Of a stretch of DNA of 64,000 nucleotides, positions 9,677-21,972 are shown piece by piece; within the stretch, counting starts at the first letter, position 1; every line of letters begins with the position of its first letter. Source of the DNA: Diadophis punctatus similis (lineage: Eukaryota > Chordata > Lepidosauria > Squamata > Dipsadidae); contig JALIGW010000001.1 of the NCBI GenBank assembly GCA_023053685.1, forward strand, positions 48,465,859 through 48,529,858, in the 5' to 3' direction. Below the pieces are notes generated by a model. That model searched no databases. It saw only the letters and a program-made list of their open reading frames with translations, and was not told where the DNA came from. Made by a program: the position numbers and the translations under genes.

Positions 9677-10819
9677 ATCTATGACATACTGTACTCTCAC
9701 CGATGCAATTCTACCCACTTAGTCCAAAACTTTGCCAAACCTACCATATGTTACAGTATGTTCTTTCTCATCATTAATTTTTATACAGCAACAATAATTA
9801 AAGACATAATGATGCAATATATAGTACAGTATGCTAATCATAAGTTTCATCCTAAAATTATGTAACTGTACAAGGAAGCTACCTTATGCCAGAGATATTA
9901 TAAATTCAAAGTGTGGAGCAATTTCTCAGGATCTTAAAGAGACACCTTCTACATCGCTTCCTAACACAGAATGCTCCCATGCTGACAATTCTTCCTTCTG
10001 TTTCAAACCTGCCAACTCAAAAACCAATTAGGAATAATCACTGCCTTGCTCCAAACTATCATTAGTAACAAAACATCATCTCATCTCTACCAGAAATAAA
10101 ATAAGTTACTTGCATTCCCCTGACCCCCACCCAAATCTATATCCTTATATCATGTTCTAGGTATTTGTCAAATTAAAGACAATGAATAAATATCCCAACA
10201 GTTCCTTTAAGGGAGGAGGACTGAGAAGCTATCAAGGTTCCTTTCTCTTGAAAGGTTTGAAGCCCAGGAACCAGCAGGCCTGATGAGGCCAGAATTCTTG
10301 CAAGTTAGGAAACAGACCTTGCACAAGCTTTACTGAATCATAGCTCCTCTCCTTTCCCATTACCACTTCACACACAGATAAAAGGGAAGAAAGGAAAGTC
10401 TAGTTTTACTATGGGTTCAAATGCAGTATGCTGAAGTGTAGTGAGAAATAAGGTGGCCTTAGCTTTTGAACCCAGCCAACAGGAAAGTTCACAAAACTCA
10501 AAAAGGTACATTGAACTGAATCCTCCTAGGCATCCTAATTACTCTAACGGAAGATTGTTAGGGTTGAACTTGGTTCTTCTTCTATAAGTCGCTGGGCTTA
10601 GCATCTTTTATTGAGTAGACATAGGATTGCAACATATTGAAGCAGGACAATGCTCCTTTCGGAGGACAAGCAATTTTCAGGTATAAGAAAGTGTTGGAAG
10701 AAATGTCCATCTGGGTTCAGTTCTAAGTGGAGAAAAAGACACTGTAAACATGGAGGCTATTTGGAAAGATGGTTTAATGGTGGACATGGTTTGAGGTCCT
10801 GGGCAAAACGAGCACATGG

Positions 10820-10850
10820 GGGGGGGAGAGGGAGAGGGAGAGGGAGAAGG

Positions 10851-10930
<80 letters not shown>
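10820..10930. repeat. (GGGAGA)n-(GA)n microsatellite
   Basis: G-rich hexamer repeats pass into a pure GA array of ~74 bp. It lies between non-coding sequences; long frames here are repeat artefacts. Confidence 0.97.
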
Positions 10931-10934
<4 letters not shown>

Positions 10935-12169
10935 TACCCTCTCTTTGGCCCTGCCTTGGAGCTTCCTGTTCCTGTGAAAGAAATGTATTCTGATTGGTTG
11001 TCAGACTCCCATGGGGAGATGGAGGGGTAACTTTGTAAGTTGTCTTAAGTCCCAGGCTTGGTTGAATCTTGCTGGGTGATATAATCTCCCCAGGTGCCAT
11101 ACAGTGAGTTCTGTTGCTAGATTGGTAGAGAGCTAATCCTTTGTCTTTAGAACATGTTTCTCCCTTTCTCATCCAGGGAAATATAATATTCTGCCTTTCC
11201 AACATTTCCTAAAATATTTCATTCTTCTAGGAGGGGGGTGGGTGTTAACTTTCTTCAAAAGGCTACCTCCTAATTTTTTTCAGAAGCATTGTACTTCAGC
11301 TATCAGAAGGTTGACAGTCATAGATTGATATCTAAAGGTTCAAGAATCTGCTAGTCACTTGACCCATTCTAGCCGTATGCCTTAAAACAAACACAGCTGC
11401 CAGTTTGGGAAACCCAGCCAGGAAGTAAAGCTGCCAGAAAATCATATGAGCTTGGGTGTAAGGAGGTTTCTAAAATACTTGAAACTGCAGATTCCCTTAA
11501 CCACGGAAACAGAAACAATCTGTATCACTTGGGTTATTTTGTCTCATGTGACATCTAGTTCTCTTTTCCCAAGAGGCCAGTCAGGCAAGCTTTACTGTTG
11601 TGTTTTCATTCATTTAGAAGTAATGATATTCAAGTCATATAAATAAACAAATAATTACAAAGGTATTGTAAGAGTAATTTTGATGGCACACAATAAGAAC
11701 ATATTGCAATTGGTAAGTTTCATCCATCAGAGGTACTTCCTGTGAGGTAAATGTGTACAGAATTGTAGCCTAAAGGGCAAAGAGGTGTTCATTAATCCTA
11801 ATTAAAAAAAGAAGTAAATAGAAAACCCACCCAAAGAACAGGAAATACTGAAGGCTGTTCTTAAAATAACACAGGCAGCAATGAAAATGTTATGATGAAA
11901 ATATTCAGAAAGTAACACACCCTCTCCAGTGGTTTAACTGACAGCGTAATCCTGAACTTTGAGACATGTGAAATGACAGGTTTGATCACTGTAATTAACC
12001 AGTTCAGCATGAATGTAGGAGGCATGTTTGCACCTACATTGGCCTTTCTGATTGTAAATCTACATCAGGGAGGGAAGTTACTTCATACAAAAATGAAACT
12101 CATATATAGTGTCTCAAAAAAGATCCTGGCCTTGATCTGCAAAAGGACTCCCACTACTGCCCTCTAAAA

Positions 12170-12290
12170 CAGAATTTCTCAAACTTGACAGCTTTCAGAT
12201 ATATGGACTGCAGCTCCCAAAACTTTTGGCTGGGAAATTCTGGGAGATGAAGTAGACACACCTTAAAATTGCCAGGTTTGAGAAATATTG
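12170..12290. mobile_element. Palindromic hAT MITE, older relative
   Basis: The arms (CAGAATTTCTCAAACTTG / CAGGTTTGAGAAATATTG) with the internal GGCTGGGAAATTCTGGGAGA phrase are flanked by a perfect 8-bp duplication CTCTAAAA (12162-12169, 12291-12298). The arms have diverged more than in the CAGGGGTCTCC copies. Confidence 0.75.
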
Positions 12291-13202
12291 CTCTAAAATC
12301 TGAATTTTAGGAGACCCTCATGATGCTTCATATGAAGCCTAATGGAGTGCCTCACCTCACCTCAAGCCCCCTCATTACAGGCACATAGCCAAGGCCAGAT
12401 TACCAAATTTTTATGTGCCCTAAGTCGTGAGATGTGTCTCCTTACAGCTTGTATATGAACTCCAGTTGTGATTTGTCTAGTAAACTACTATATAGGTAAA
12501 TAAAAATGACTTCATATAACCTGAGTGGCTATCCTCCTCCCCCCCCCCCTTTTTTTTCTTTTCTTCCAGGACTTTCATTCTTTCCTTCTCTTTAGTTCAC
12601 TGTTTTCTCAATCTTGGCAAAGAATTCTAGACGTCCATTCATCACAACATTGCCAAGATTGATAAACATTGCTCTACACTCTTCCCACTTGTTTAGTTAC
12701 CTTGCCTCCAGTGTTCTCAGTAGCATTTGATCTTAGATTGAAGGAAAGACTGGATTTCCTAAGAGGGCATCTACCAACAGAATTCTGCATTCTGAAGCAA
12801 TATCCGGTCTTATATTGGCTTCTTCTACTCTTTTAAAAGAGTACTTAGACCTGTTTCTTTAGCATTTTTTTTAAAAAGCAATCAAAGCAGGAAAAGGAAC
12901 CATACTTTCCGGTTATGTGTTGCCGGGCCAGTCCTAAATGAGTGCATTACAAATTCTCTGCTGCTTCTTCCAAGAAGTTTTGCGTGAAGCTAGTTTTTTC
13001 TTCTTCTATCTATGCCATTTTGCCCTCACCACAGGCTACTTTCTGGTACTGCTGGCCATGGCTATTAGCATTACCGTTTCCTTGGAATGTATTAAAGTTT
13101 GGGTGAAATTGGAAATAATTCCTTCCTTTTACCTCAGTCTGGGGAAGAGGAGGAATGAAATGGCATCTGACATAGATAAACATCAAGACATCTGATATTC
13201 AT

Positions 13203-13363
<161 letters not shown>

Positions 13364-13689
13364 CAGCTGTGGATTGTTTTGGGGGCTACTGTATTTCTCC
13401 ACCTGGCTCTACAGCTATTCTGGAAAAATAGTAAATCCACATCCAAAACTAACTCCACTGGCAGGTTGGTAGAGCAACAGAGGCTCATGGGATGAGGTTT
13501 ACCAATCTACCTTACTCTTTCTCTGCTCTACTGGTTTGTTGGCTGAGTTCTTTATGAACATAAGTTTAGTGCTCTTTCAAAAGAGTGGTAGACTCATGTT
13601 CAGCAATAGTACAAATCATACATCACTAGCAAGATGAACCAGATACAGCCGTTCACTTTTAATAATGGTTCAAAATGATAACTGAGTTA

Positions 13690-13785
13690 TGACCCAGCAT
13701 CAAATTTAATTTAATTTAATTAAATGGATTTGTATGCCGCCCAACTCCCTAGGGACTCTGGGCGGCTCACAACATAACACAAAGT
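13690..13785 (-). repeat. L2-type LINE/SINE 3' tail, minus strand
   Basis: TTTAATTTAATTTAATTAAA followed by GTATGCCGCCCAACTCCC and GGGACTCTGGGCGGC is the reverse complement of the L2-type 3' end seen at 8449-8526. Confidence 0.65.
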
Positions 13786-13806
13786 TACCATTGCCATACC
13801 ACTTCC

Positions 13807-14002
13807 TGTTATGTATGAACTGCCTACATGGTTTCACCCAGGTCCAGGTTTGAATACTCAAACGCCATTGGTTGATGCATCTGACAGCTCCCTATAAAAG
13901 GGCTAGCCGTCAGACTGCAAGTTGCTGGTTGTACAGAGAAGGTGCCAAGTAAAGAAGTTCCTTTTGAAGTCTGTCTCCTGTCGTTATTCCCACAACTCAA
14001 CA
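13807..14002 (+). mobile_element. Short solo LTR
   Basis: The segment starts TGTTATG and ends CTCAACA (TG...CA), flanked by a perfect 5-bp duplication CTTCC (13802-13806, 14003-14007). It has a TATA-like box CTATAAAAGG near 13892 followed by a transcribed-like 3' part, the layout of an LTR promoter. At 196 bp it is short for an endogenous retrovirus LTR and may come from a compact LTR element. No internal gene remains. Confidence 0.6.
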
Positions 14003-14117
14003 CTTCCACAGTCACAAGATCACAATTTGGGCACTTGGCAACCAGCGTGCATTTACAATGGTTGCAATGTCTTGAGGTACTGTGATCACAATTTGTGACC
14101 TTCCTAGGTTGCTTCCA

Positions 14118-14372
14118 ACAGAATAATAGAATAACAGAGTTGGAAAGGACCTTGTAGGTCATCTACTCCAACCCTGTTCAAGCAGGAGACCCTACACCAT
14201 TTCTGAAAGATGGTAGTCCAGTCTCTTCTTGAAAGTCTCAAGTGATGAAACTCCCACAATTTCTGAAGGCAAGCTGTTCCATTGGTTTATTGTTCTCACT
14301 GTCAGAAAATTTCTCCTTATTTCTAGGTTGAATCTCTCCTTGATCAGTTTCCATCCATTATTCCTTATGGGG
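14118..14372 (-). mobile_element. CR1 LINE 3' end, minus strand
   Basis: The minus strand encodes the end of CR1 ORF2: ERFNLEIRRNFLTVRTINQWNSLPSEIV and SLETFKKRLDYHL (in the 14192-14404 frame). It is followed by a 3'UTR and the CR1-typical ATTCT-type terminal repeat (AGAATAATAGAAT at ~14120 on the plus strand). 5'-truncated, as most CR1 copies are. Confidence 0.8.
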
Positions 14373-14659
14373 CAGCAGAGGGTTCCGGTTATTTTCGCTA
14401 CCATCAGGCGATTCCATCAGGCGATTTCACTTCCGCGCATGCTTAGGACAACATTACAAGCCGAAACACAGCTGAGGAGCTTCTCAGCTGTGCTTCGGAG
14501 GAAGAATAAAGGTTGGTATTAAAACAAGGATGGGTGGGAGGGCTTTTTTCCGACAGCTCAGGACACGGAGAAGCCGGAAAAAAGCGCCTAAAAATGACAA
14601 CATCGCCTGGCTCCTACCGGTGCGGCGTCCCGCACAGCACCGGTAGGAACCCACCACTG
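14373..14659. mobile_element. Non-autonomous hAT (GGTAGGAACCCACC family)
   Basis: It ends ACCGGTAGGAACCCACCACTG and begins CAGCAGAGGGTTCCGGTT, flanked by TTATGGGG / TTGTGGGG (7 of 8). It shares GGCGATTTCACTTCCGCGCA-like and CGAAACACAGCTGAGGAGC phrases with the copy at 26249-26653. Confidence 0.7.
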
Positions 14660-15121
14660 TTGTGGGGAAACCAGATTCCCTTCATGACTTCAGTAAAAAT
14701 GGTCATAAATGTGAGTCCAGTCACATGATGACTCACTTAACCACATTGCTTAGCGACTGAAATTCCAGTTCCATGATCATAAGTCAAGGACTATCTGTAC
14801 TCATCCAAACCTGGCTCAAGAACACTACATGTTAAGCATAGGAATTTATTTATTTTTCTACTAGCAGATGATAAAATATGGAAGAGTAAACAAAGCCAAA
14901 GAAATCTGTCAATTGTCCAGCACTAAAACTGAAAGCACACCACTGCTAATAGTCTAACAAAGCCAACTAACAAAGCTAATTGGTGACCAGGCCGTTTTCA
15001 TTTTTTAACTATTGTCTTTTTTAAAAAAAATAGTTGGGCAAATTTCAAGCAAATCACTGGAATGGGAATGCAATGCCACTCCTCATTTATATTTTCTAAG
15101 AATTTATGTAGAAAACCAGCT

Positions 15122-15340
15122 GGAATAGTGGTTAAAGGCATCAGACCAGGAAATGGAAGGCCATGAATTTTAGTCCCATGTTAGGTATAAACATGGACTA
15201 GCTGGTTGACTTTGGGTCAGTCATTCCTTCCCAGTTCCCAGGCAAACTGCTTCCAAGATCATGCCAAGAAAATTGCAGGGACTAGTTCAGGTAGTTGTCA
15301 GGGTCAAGACTGACTTGGAAGCACCAAATTTTTAAAAAAT
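15122..15340 (+). repeat. tRNA-derived SINE (Sauria/Squam type)
   Basis: The head GAATAGTGGTTAAAGGCATC is followed by a B-box-like stretch (ATTTTAGTCCCATG), then GGTTGACTTTGGGTCAGTCA and CCAAGAAAATTGCAGGGACT. This is the order of squamate tRNA-type SINEs transcribed by RNA polymerase III. Diverged from consensus and inactive. Confidence 0.6.
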
Positions 15341-15744
15341 CATATAGGCTATTTAGCTGATGTTACAAACTCATATTACAGCACCATGGCGGCCTTCTGT
15401 TTAACTAGAGGCACTATAAAGCCCATTTCTGCTTTAGGATAACTCCTTTCTGTGTGGATTCTTGGTAAAAGAGTGTTTTATTAGAAAAAATAATCAGCAT
15501 AATTGCAGTTATTTAAATTGTGTTGGCATAAAGATGACACAGAACAAATACAAAACCTGTGTAGTTTAACACATCATGTTAGCAAAAAATATATATCTTC
15601 AAACAGCTATTAATGACAATTGTGTTCCATTACTCTTTGCAAAATAGAAGCATGTTCATTTGAGGTAGGTTGGTATTTTCTGGTCTCATTAAAATATGGT
15701 ATAAATGCGACGATAATCCTTTAGTTTTACAATACATTTGACTA

Positions 15745-15880
15745 CCGTGTTCCCCCCAAAATAAGACTTTGTCTTACATTTTTTTTGAACCCTGAAATAA
15801 GCACTTGGCCTTATTGCCATGCACTCAAAAGCCCGATTGGGCTTATTATCAGGGGATGTCTTATTTGGGGGGAAATAGGG
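15745..15880. mobile_element. Small TA-flanked MITE
   Basis: Terminal inverted repeats CCGTGTTCCCCCCAAAATAA and TTATTTGGGGGGAAATAGGG are flanked by TA on both sides, as for Tc1/mariner-like MITEs. 136 bp, non-coding. Confidence 0.65.
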
Positions 15881-16389
15881 TAGCTAGATTCACTTAATGC
15901 CAAAGAGGCTGCCAACTCCTGGGTTAAGCCTTCACACATCACAAAGAATTATTTGGTTTTAATGCATTAACATATTTAGATGTATCAGTATACTCTACTA
16001 CTCCCCACTCAACTGCCTGAGGACCATAAGAGTTGCCTCAGACATCAGTGGCTTCTAATTAGCCATTGAGACAGGTTCAAGGTTTTGCTTATATAACCTA
16101 AAACAAGGCCCTAAACAACTTGGGAACAGGATACAATGGATGAAGTCTTACACATCCGAGATGATTGGGGGAAGATCTTCTGTGAGTGTTTATAATGTTT
16201 TTTAAAAAAACAATTATGGATTGCTATCTGATGTTTACTTTCTCTTGCTGCAGCTGGTGTCTGGAATGCTTTCTCTGAACTTCATAACGTGACATATTCT
16301 AGCCCCCTGGCCTTACCTAGATGAAGATTGGATTTACAGTTCTGTTTTTTCACCTTTGTTTTCCTGTCCCTTGCCTTTATCATCTATAT

Positions 16390-16751
16390 CAGTGGTTCCC
16401 AACCTGTGGTACGTGTACCACTAGTGGTACGCAAGGGCCTTCCAGGTGGTACGTGAACACTTTCGGGGTCATGAACGATTTTTAGTTAGTTATTTTTTAC
16501 TTCACAAAAATGTTTACTGCCTAACACAAGATAATCTGGCAACGATTTGCAACTGTTGCCGCACGCCACCCACCTGGTCCCAGCGGCCCGAGAATCCAGT
16601 TGCTGGATGCGCGGGGCCAAAAAAGGAACGGTACAATTATGGAAATAAAGTGATATCTGATCGAATTTAGTTTCTCTGGAACCAGGTGGTACGCGGCGAC
16701 TATACGGGACCTCCAAGTGGTACTCGATCACAAAAAGGTTGGGAACCACTG
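16390..16751. mobile_element. Non-autonomous hAT (CAGTGGTTCCCAACCT family)
   Basis: Ends CAGTGGTTCCCAACCTGTGG and AGGTTGGGAACCACTG; duplication ATCTATAT / CTCTATAT (7 of 8). The phrase GGTGGTACG recurs four or more times inside, partly as inverted copies. Confidence 0.8.
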
Positions 16752-17017
16752 CTCTATATGGATTAGTGTGCATTTTATTGCAGACTTTGAGACTCTGTTT
16801 TAGAGGAGCTTATATAAAAATAATAATGTCAGTTTTGATCAATCAAAAGCTACAAAGCCATGGTAAAACATAGCAGACCCACCTTATCATAAAGGCTCCT
16901 TCTTCTCACATGGTACTATAATGGTCATTTCTCCCCCCCACACACATACACACACCACCAGCATTGCTCTTAGGACTCCTCCAGACTGATACCTGTAAGG
17001 CAGTTGTCAGCCAGACG

Positions 17018-17147
17018 CAGGGGTCTCCAACCTTGGCATCTTTAAGACTTGTGGACTTCAACTCCCAGAATTCCTCAGCCAGCTGGCTGAGGAACTCTGG
17101 GAGTTGAAGTCCACAAGTCTTAAAGATGCCAAGGTTGGAGACCCCTG
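17018..17147. mobile_element. Palindromic hAT MITE (CAGGGGTCTCCAACC family), copy 2
   Basis: Near-perfect hairpin with the same arms as 8626-8760; flanks AGCCAGAC / AGCCAGAG (7 of 8, allowing one base at the left junction). Confidence 0.8.
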
Positions 17148-17719
17148 AGCCAGAGGACAAGCCGGACTGCCTTGACTTCCAGGTAGGAGGAAGCAGCAGA
17201 TATGTTTCAAGTAGTGGGTTTTCTTGAGCTACCTCTTATTGGACAATTTTTCAAAAAGAAACTTTGGGACTTGGTCCCACAGTGTGCTTAAACATATCAA
17301 TGAATAGGTGTGGCCGCTGGCATGATTACAGAATGAGCTCTTCCATTTTCCCCCCTACAAGGTTAACTCTTCAAACATCAAATGTGCCATTACTTCTGCA
17401 TCAAACAACAATTAACACTTCTTCTTGATGACTGTCTTCAAATCAGCATTTTTCTTGCTTAGCTTATTTTGGTTATCACATTTTCCTCTATAATTATATG
17501 GAGCATATATAGGAATCCAGCAAAGTGTTTTGTGTTGTTAAAATGGCATGTTACACATTAACATATTCCTGTACCATAGATGTGTTGCATGTTTATCTGA
17601 ACTAATGCCTGCATAGTACTTTATTGTATTTTTTTTTAACTGCATATTTAAATTTCACAATTTTTCCAAAGAAAGGCAGTGGTAGATGATTCCCTAGCCC
17701 TTAAGACAGCAACTAAATA

Positions 17720-18728
17720 CCATATTTTGGGGAGTATAAGATGCACCTTTTTACCCCCCCCAAAGAGGGTGAAAACTTGGGTGCGTCTTATACACCGAAT
17801 GTAGCCCCACCCACCCACCCACCCACCCACACCCTTTGGCCTCTGTCTTCCAGCAATTTACCTGTTTGCAGCAAAGAGGAAAGAGCCTGTAAAGCCAAGC
17901 AAGTCAGTAGCAGCTTCCCGAACTACAGCTGATTTGCCACATGCTAAAATGAAAGTGAAACTAGCTTGCAAAGAGGCAAATAGCTGGGAGACACACGCAG
18001 ATTTTTATTTTCTGCTGAACTGGATGCAAGGGGGTAAGTGAATAACTATAAATGTCTGTAGAATGTTCAAATTATTAGACTTATTTTTTAAAGACTGCTT
18101 TATTATTGTTCCAGGGGTCTCCAACCTTGGCAATTTTAAGACTTGTGGACTTCAACTTCCAGAATTCCACAGCCAGCTTTGCTGGCTGTGGAATTCTGGG
18201 AGTTGAAGTCCACAAGTCTTAAAGTTGCCAAGGTTGGAGACCTCTGTAAATCTAGACAACTTAACAAAATAAAGAAGCTTTTTAAAATAAATGCTTGCTC
18301 TGAAGAGGCCCAGGGCTATTGTATCTTCTTTTAAATAATAGAGAATAATGTATACTTCCAGAAATTTTAATTAATTTTAACAGCTCTGTACAAGTATAGT
18401 CTGAAATGTAACAGTGTCCTGTTTAGTATTAGAGTTAAATCCTGACTTACCTTGGAGTAGATCTATTTAAATAATTGGGAGGAGTTAGTGTGACTACATT
18501 TAAGAAAACTTTCTGCCATAATGTACATTTCTCCAATTCTTTGCTATTTCTATGGGTCAGGCACACATGCACAGAAATACACAGCAAACAGTGTATATCA
18601 TCTGTGCTGTTTGCTGTTTGCTGTTTGGCAAATTGCTTGGAGGCAGAGGCCTTTTTTCCTTGTTTTCCTCCCCCCAAAACTAAGGTGCGTCTTATACTCC
18701 GGTGCGTCTTATACTCCAAAAAATACGG
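17720..18728. mobile_element. ~1-kb TIR DNA transposon with nested MITE
   Basis: The ends are inverted: CCATATTTTGGGGAGTATAA at the left and TTATACTCCAAAAAATACGG at the right, next to TA on the left and TG on the right. The right end shows a direct duplication of GGTGCGTCTTATACTCC. A (CCCA)n run sits at ~17806-17832, and the MITE at 18112-18246 is inserted inside. No transposase frame is visible. Confidence 0.65.
18112..18246. mobile_element. Palindromic hAT MITE (CAGGGGTCTCCAACC family), copy 3
   Basis: Hairpin arms meet at CCAGCTTTGCTGG. Nested in the 17720-18728 element, so it is younger than that insertion. Confidence 0.8.
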
Positions 18729-19361
18729 TGATTAACTTTGTGGACCTAAACAGGCACTGAATCCATGAGCTCAGTCTATAAGGGAGTCCAAAATGCTAGT
18801 ACAGTTATTACAAGTGTGAAGGGTCCATGCTGTAACTGTCCCTAGTCTGCAATAAATGTTTTTCATCTTTAAGGATTAAAGGAACTTTAATCAACATGTT
18901 TATTATTAGAGAATTAGGAGTTTCTTGGCCAGCTGGAAAAAATAGAATCCATTTCCTTATGCCTGCTGAATGTTAAGTTATCTGTTACAAACATCAATAG
19001 AAAAATCAAAAGAATTCATCTTTTTCAAATTCTGTTCATTTCCAGCCTTAAAATTCATTGTTATATCTGTAGATCTTTTTAGATGATTTGTGACTTGTGC
19101 AAAGACCATTTGAGGCAGTCAGATTGCTGGACACATTTCATTTAAGACAGTATTTACAATCAGTTCAAATATAATCCCAGAAACTGTGGGAATATTTTTG
19201 AGCTTCCCAACAAACTTCTATTTATTGGACTCTTGACTGTAATCTATAAAGCTAATAGAAGTGGGGGACACGATAAGAGTGAGTTGAAAGATGAAGGGCT
19301 TAAATCTGCATCTCTCAAATAAGCCTCTCAAATTCTTAAAATGGCCCTGTTTGTCTGCATC

Positions 19362-19775
19362 AGTGTTTTCCATACTTGGCAACTTTACAATCAGGGGTGG
19401 GTTCTAACTTATCTCGCTGTTGGTTCGCTTCCTCCCACGCCGCGTGGCCGCGCAGTGGCAAAAAATCCCAAAAATCCCCCCTCCAAAAAAAGCTGAAAAC
19501 AAGATGGCGACCGCATGCACAGTGCCAGAAACTCGGCTTCTGCACTTGCTCAGAAGAAAAAAAAATTCAAAAAATTCAAAAAAATTTCAAAAAAAGATGG
19601 CAGTGCCCACGGACCGGCACCGACCGAACCGGTTCTGTGACATCATCGTGACATCACCAGCGGGTTGCTACCGGTTCGGGTGAACCGGTCCAAATCGGGA
19701 GGAACTCACCTCTGTTTACAATGTGTGGTTAGGAAATTCTGGGAGTTCAGGTCCACACACCAAGTTGCCAAGTTT
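19362..19775. mobile_element. Old palindromic MITE split by a hAT insertion
   Basis: The left arm (CCATACTTGGCAACTTTACA) and right arm (AATTCTGGGAGTTCAGGTCC ... AAGTTGCCAAG) belong to the CAGGGGTCTCC-like family but have decayed. They are separated by the 323-bp hAT at 19392-19714. Confidence 0.6.
19392..19714. mobile_element. Non-autonomous hAT (CAGGGGTGGGTTC family)
   Basis: Ends CAGGGGTGGGTTCTAACTTA and GGGAGGAACTCACCTCTG with a perfect 8-bp duplication TTTACAAT (19384-19391, 19715-19722). The interior has A-rich tracts and CACCGACCGAACCGGTTC, shared with 26249-26653. Confidence 0.9.
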
Positions 19776-19867
19776 AATAATACAGGTCTACTTGGATCCA
19801 AATGGGGCAATTTTTATACACATCTGGTCAGAAGTCTTACAATTTACCTAAGTCTTACCTAATCTAG

Positions 19868-20535
19868 CGAAGCTTCTTCTCCGGTAACACTGTATTGCTA
19901 ACTAGGGCATACAAAACCTTTGCCAGACCAATTCTTGAATACAGCTCATCCGCCTGGAATCCACACTATATATCGGACATTAACACGATTGAGCGGGTCC
20001 AGAGGTATTTCACAAGAAGAGTACTCTATTCCTCTACTCACAATAGAATCCCTTATGCCACCAGGCTTGAAATTCTGGGCTTGGACAATTTTGAACTACG
20101 TCGCCTATGGTCTGACCTTAGCATAGTACACAAAATTGTCTGCTACAATGTTCTACCTGTCAACGACTACTTCAGCTTCAACCGCAATAATACAAGGGCA
20201 AACAATAGATACAAACTCAAGGTAAACTGCTCCAAACTCGATTGCAGAAAATACGACTTCATCAACAGAGTGGTCAACGCCTGGAATGCTCTACCCGACT
20301 CCGTTGTTACAGCCTCAAAACCCTCACAGCTTCAACCTCAAACTGTCTACTGTGGACCTCATCCCATTTCTAAAAGGTCCGTAAAGGGGGCATGCATAAG
20401 CGCACCAGCGTGCCTACCATCCCTGTCTTACTGTCCCCATTTATCTGTACTTCCTTTGTTTATGTTTATGTTTATACCTATACTTGCTATCTTGTACATG
20501 TTTGACAAACAAATAAATTTCAATGTGACTTACTG
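19868..20535 (+). mobile_element. 5'-truncated LINE (CR1/L2/Rex-like), RT C-terminus
   Basis: The open frame from 19895 encodes the last part of a Jockey-superfamily ORF2: YKTFARPILEYSSSAWNPHY, ERVQRYFTRRVL, RLEILGLDNFELRRLWSDL and NRVVNAWNALPDSVV. It is followed by a 3'UTR and a terminal AAACAAATAAATTTC. The reading frame is unusually intact for a truncated copy, which points to recent insertion. Fragments of the same 3' region occur in reverse at 58986-59420, 61855-62022 and 62918-63065. Confidence 0.8.
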
Positions 20536-21972
20536 CCACTGTCTACATTGGCCAAAGTACAAAGTCAGAGGAAAAGACACTCCCTGAGACATCTCTGCTA
20601 TGAACCATATAAGTTAATCAGGCTTCTGTTTACTTAAAGCTCACTGGCCATGAGATAAGAGGCTAACTCAGATGTCATCAATTTTATCTCTAACAGAAAT
20701 TATTGACTAAAACAGGCACCCAAAAACACTTGTTAGGATGAACCAATTATAACATAATAGCAAGCAAAAAAAATATATCCAAAAATAGTTTCAGATTACC
20801 TTCTTAAAATTAGGGGCAGGAGAAGAGGAGTAACAGTAATATATCAGACTTTCATTAGGATTTACAAAACATCATATAGTAGTTGCAACTATTTGAGTTA
20901 ATCAGCACTGGTTAAACTGCCAATCGCTGGCATAGAATTGAACATGGCAACAGTGTTAATGGAGTATAAATTCTGCAGGCTTAGTTAACTATGGTTTAAT
21001 CATTTTTTGCAGTTCATATAATTTTTTTATTTAATTCCACTAATATAGGGAGTATCTAATTTTCCTTACCTGCTTTTTCCTGACTTACAAGGAACTCCTA
21101 TGTTGCAGAAAGAGCTATAATTTATACTTTGCTTTTCCAGTAAGGAGCTTAAGGCAGTATATGAGGAACCACATAATTCCTTTTTACAGGTATTTTTTTT
21201 CTTATAATTTTCTTATAAATCCATCTAGTCTAGCACCCTATTTCCATAGTGGTACAGAGTTGTCTATTAGGAAGCTGTCCGGCAGGGCATACCCTCAGCC
21301 TCACAGCTGTCACAGCTGCTCAGCACCATAGCTTTCTCTGCAGATGAATACAATAGCCTGAGAAATAATGATTTTATAGCTAGGAGGTTGGAAAATATGG
21401 TTCTCTTGACATTTAACCAACTCATCTCATGCTGGTTCTCAAGACAGATTCAGCTGCACAAACAAGAGTTGTTATATTTTCTGGAGGGAGAACGGTTGTG
21501 GATTTCTATGCTCAGCACTCTCCAGAGGGTTTGATTTGTTTTGTTTCCATTAGCAGCCAATGAAAGCGTGTTTTTTTTTCCGCTCACCATGTAGTTTGTT
21601 AGCTCTGCAAAGTTACATAGGGTTTAATATTTAAATCAGTGATTCCCAAACTTTTTCAGTCCACCGCCCCCTTGGTGCTACAAACTCACCCTCAGTGCCC
21701 CCCACCCCCTATAAACAGCATTGTTTGGAATAGCAGTTTGCATGACCCACTAAGGAAGATAGTAACAGTAAAATTCAAAACTGTAACAATTAACTGCACA
21801 TTTATTCAAAATCCAATTGAAAAAAATATTTTGTTAATTCAACAAAATTGTTGAACATGATCCAGTGATACCAGGTTTTCAAAGTCTGATAGTCATTTAT
21901 CAAGAACCTTAGTAACTACTAACTTAATAAACTCAGTAAAATTTAGTAACTACTTCACTGTTCAGTAAATTC

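Larger units (their letters stand above)
14010..14795. mobile_element. TA-MITE, split by CR1 and hAT insertions
   Basis: The left part (GATCACAATTTGGGCACTTG ... TTGTGACCTTCC, to ~14112) and right part (AAACCAGATTCCC ... AAGTCAAGGACTATCTG then TA, 14668-14795) are colinear pieces of the same MITE family as 60792-61188. The CR1 tail and the hAT at 14373-14659 lie between them. Confidence 0.65.

Noticed and set aside
10650..11205. Frames with Arg-Glu or Ser-Leu repeats
   Set aside because: Direct translation of the (GA)n microsatellite.
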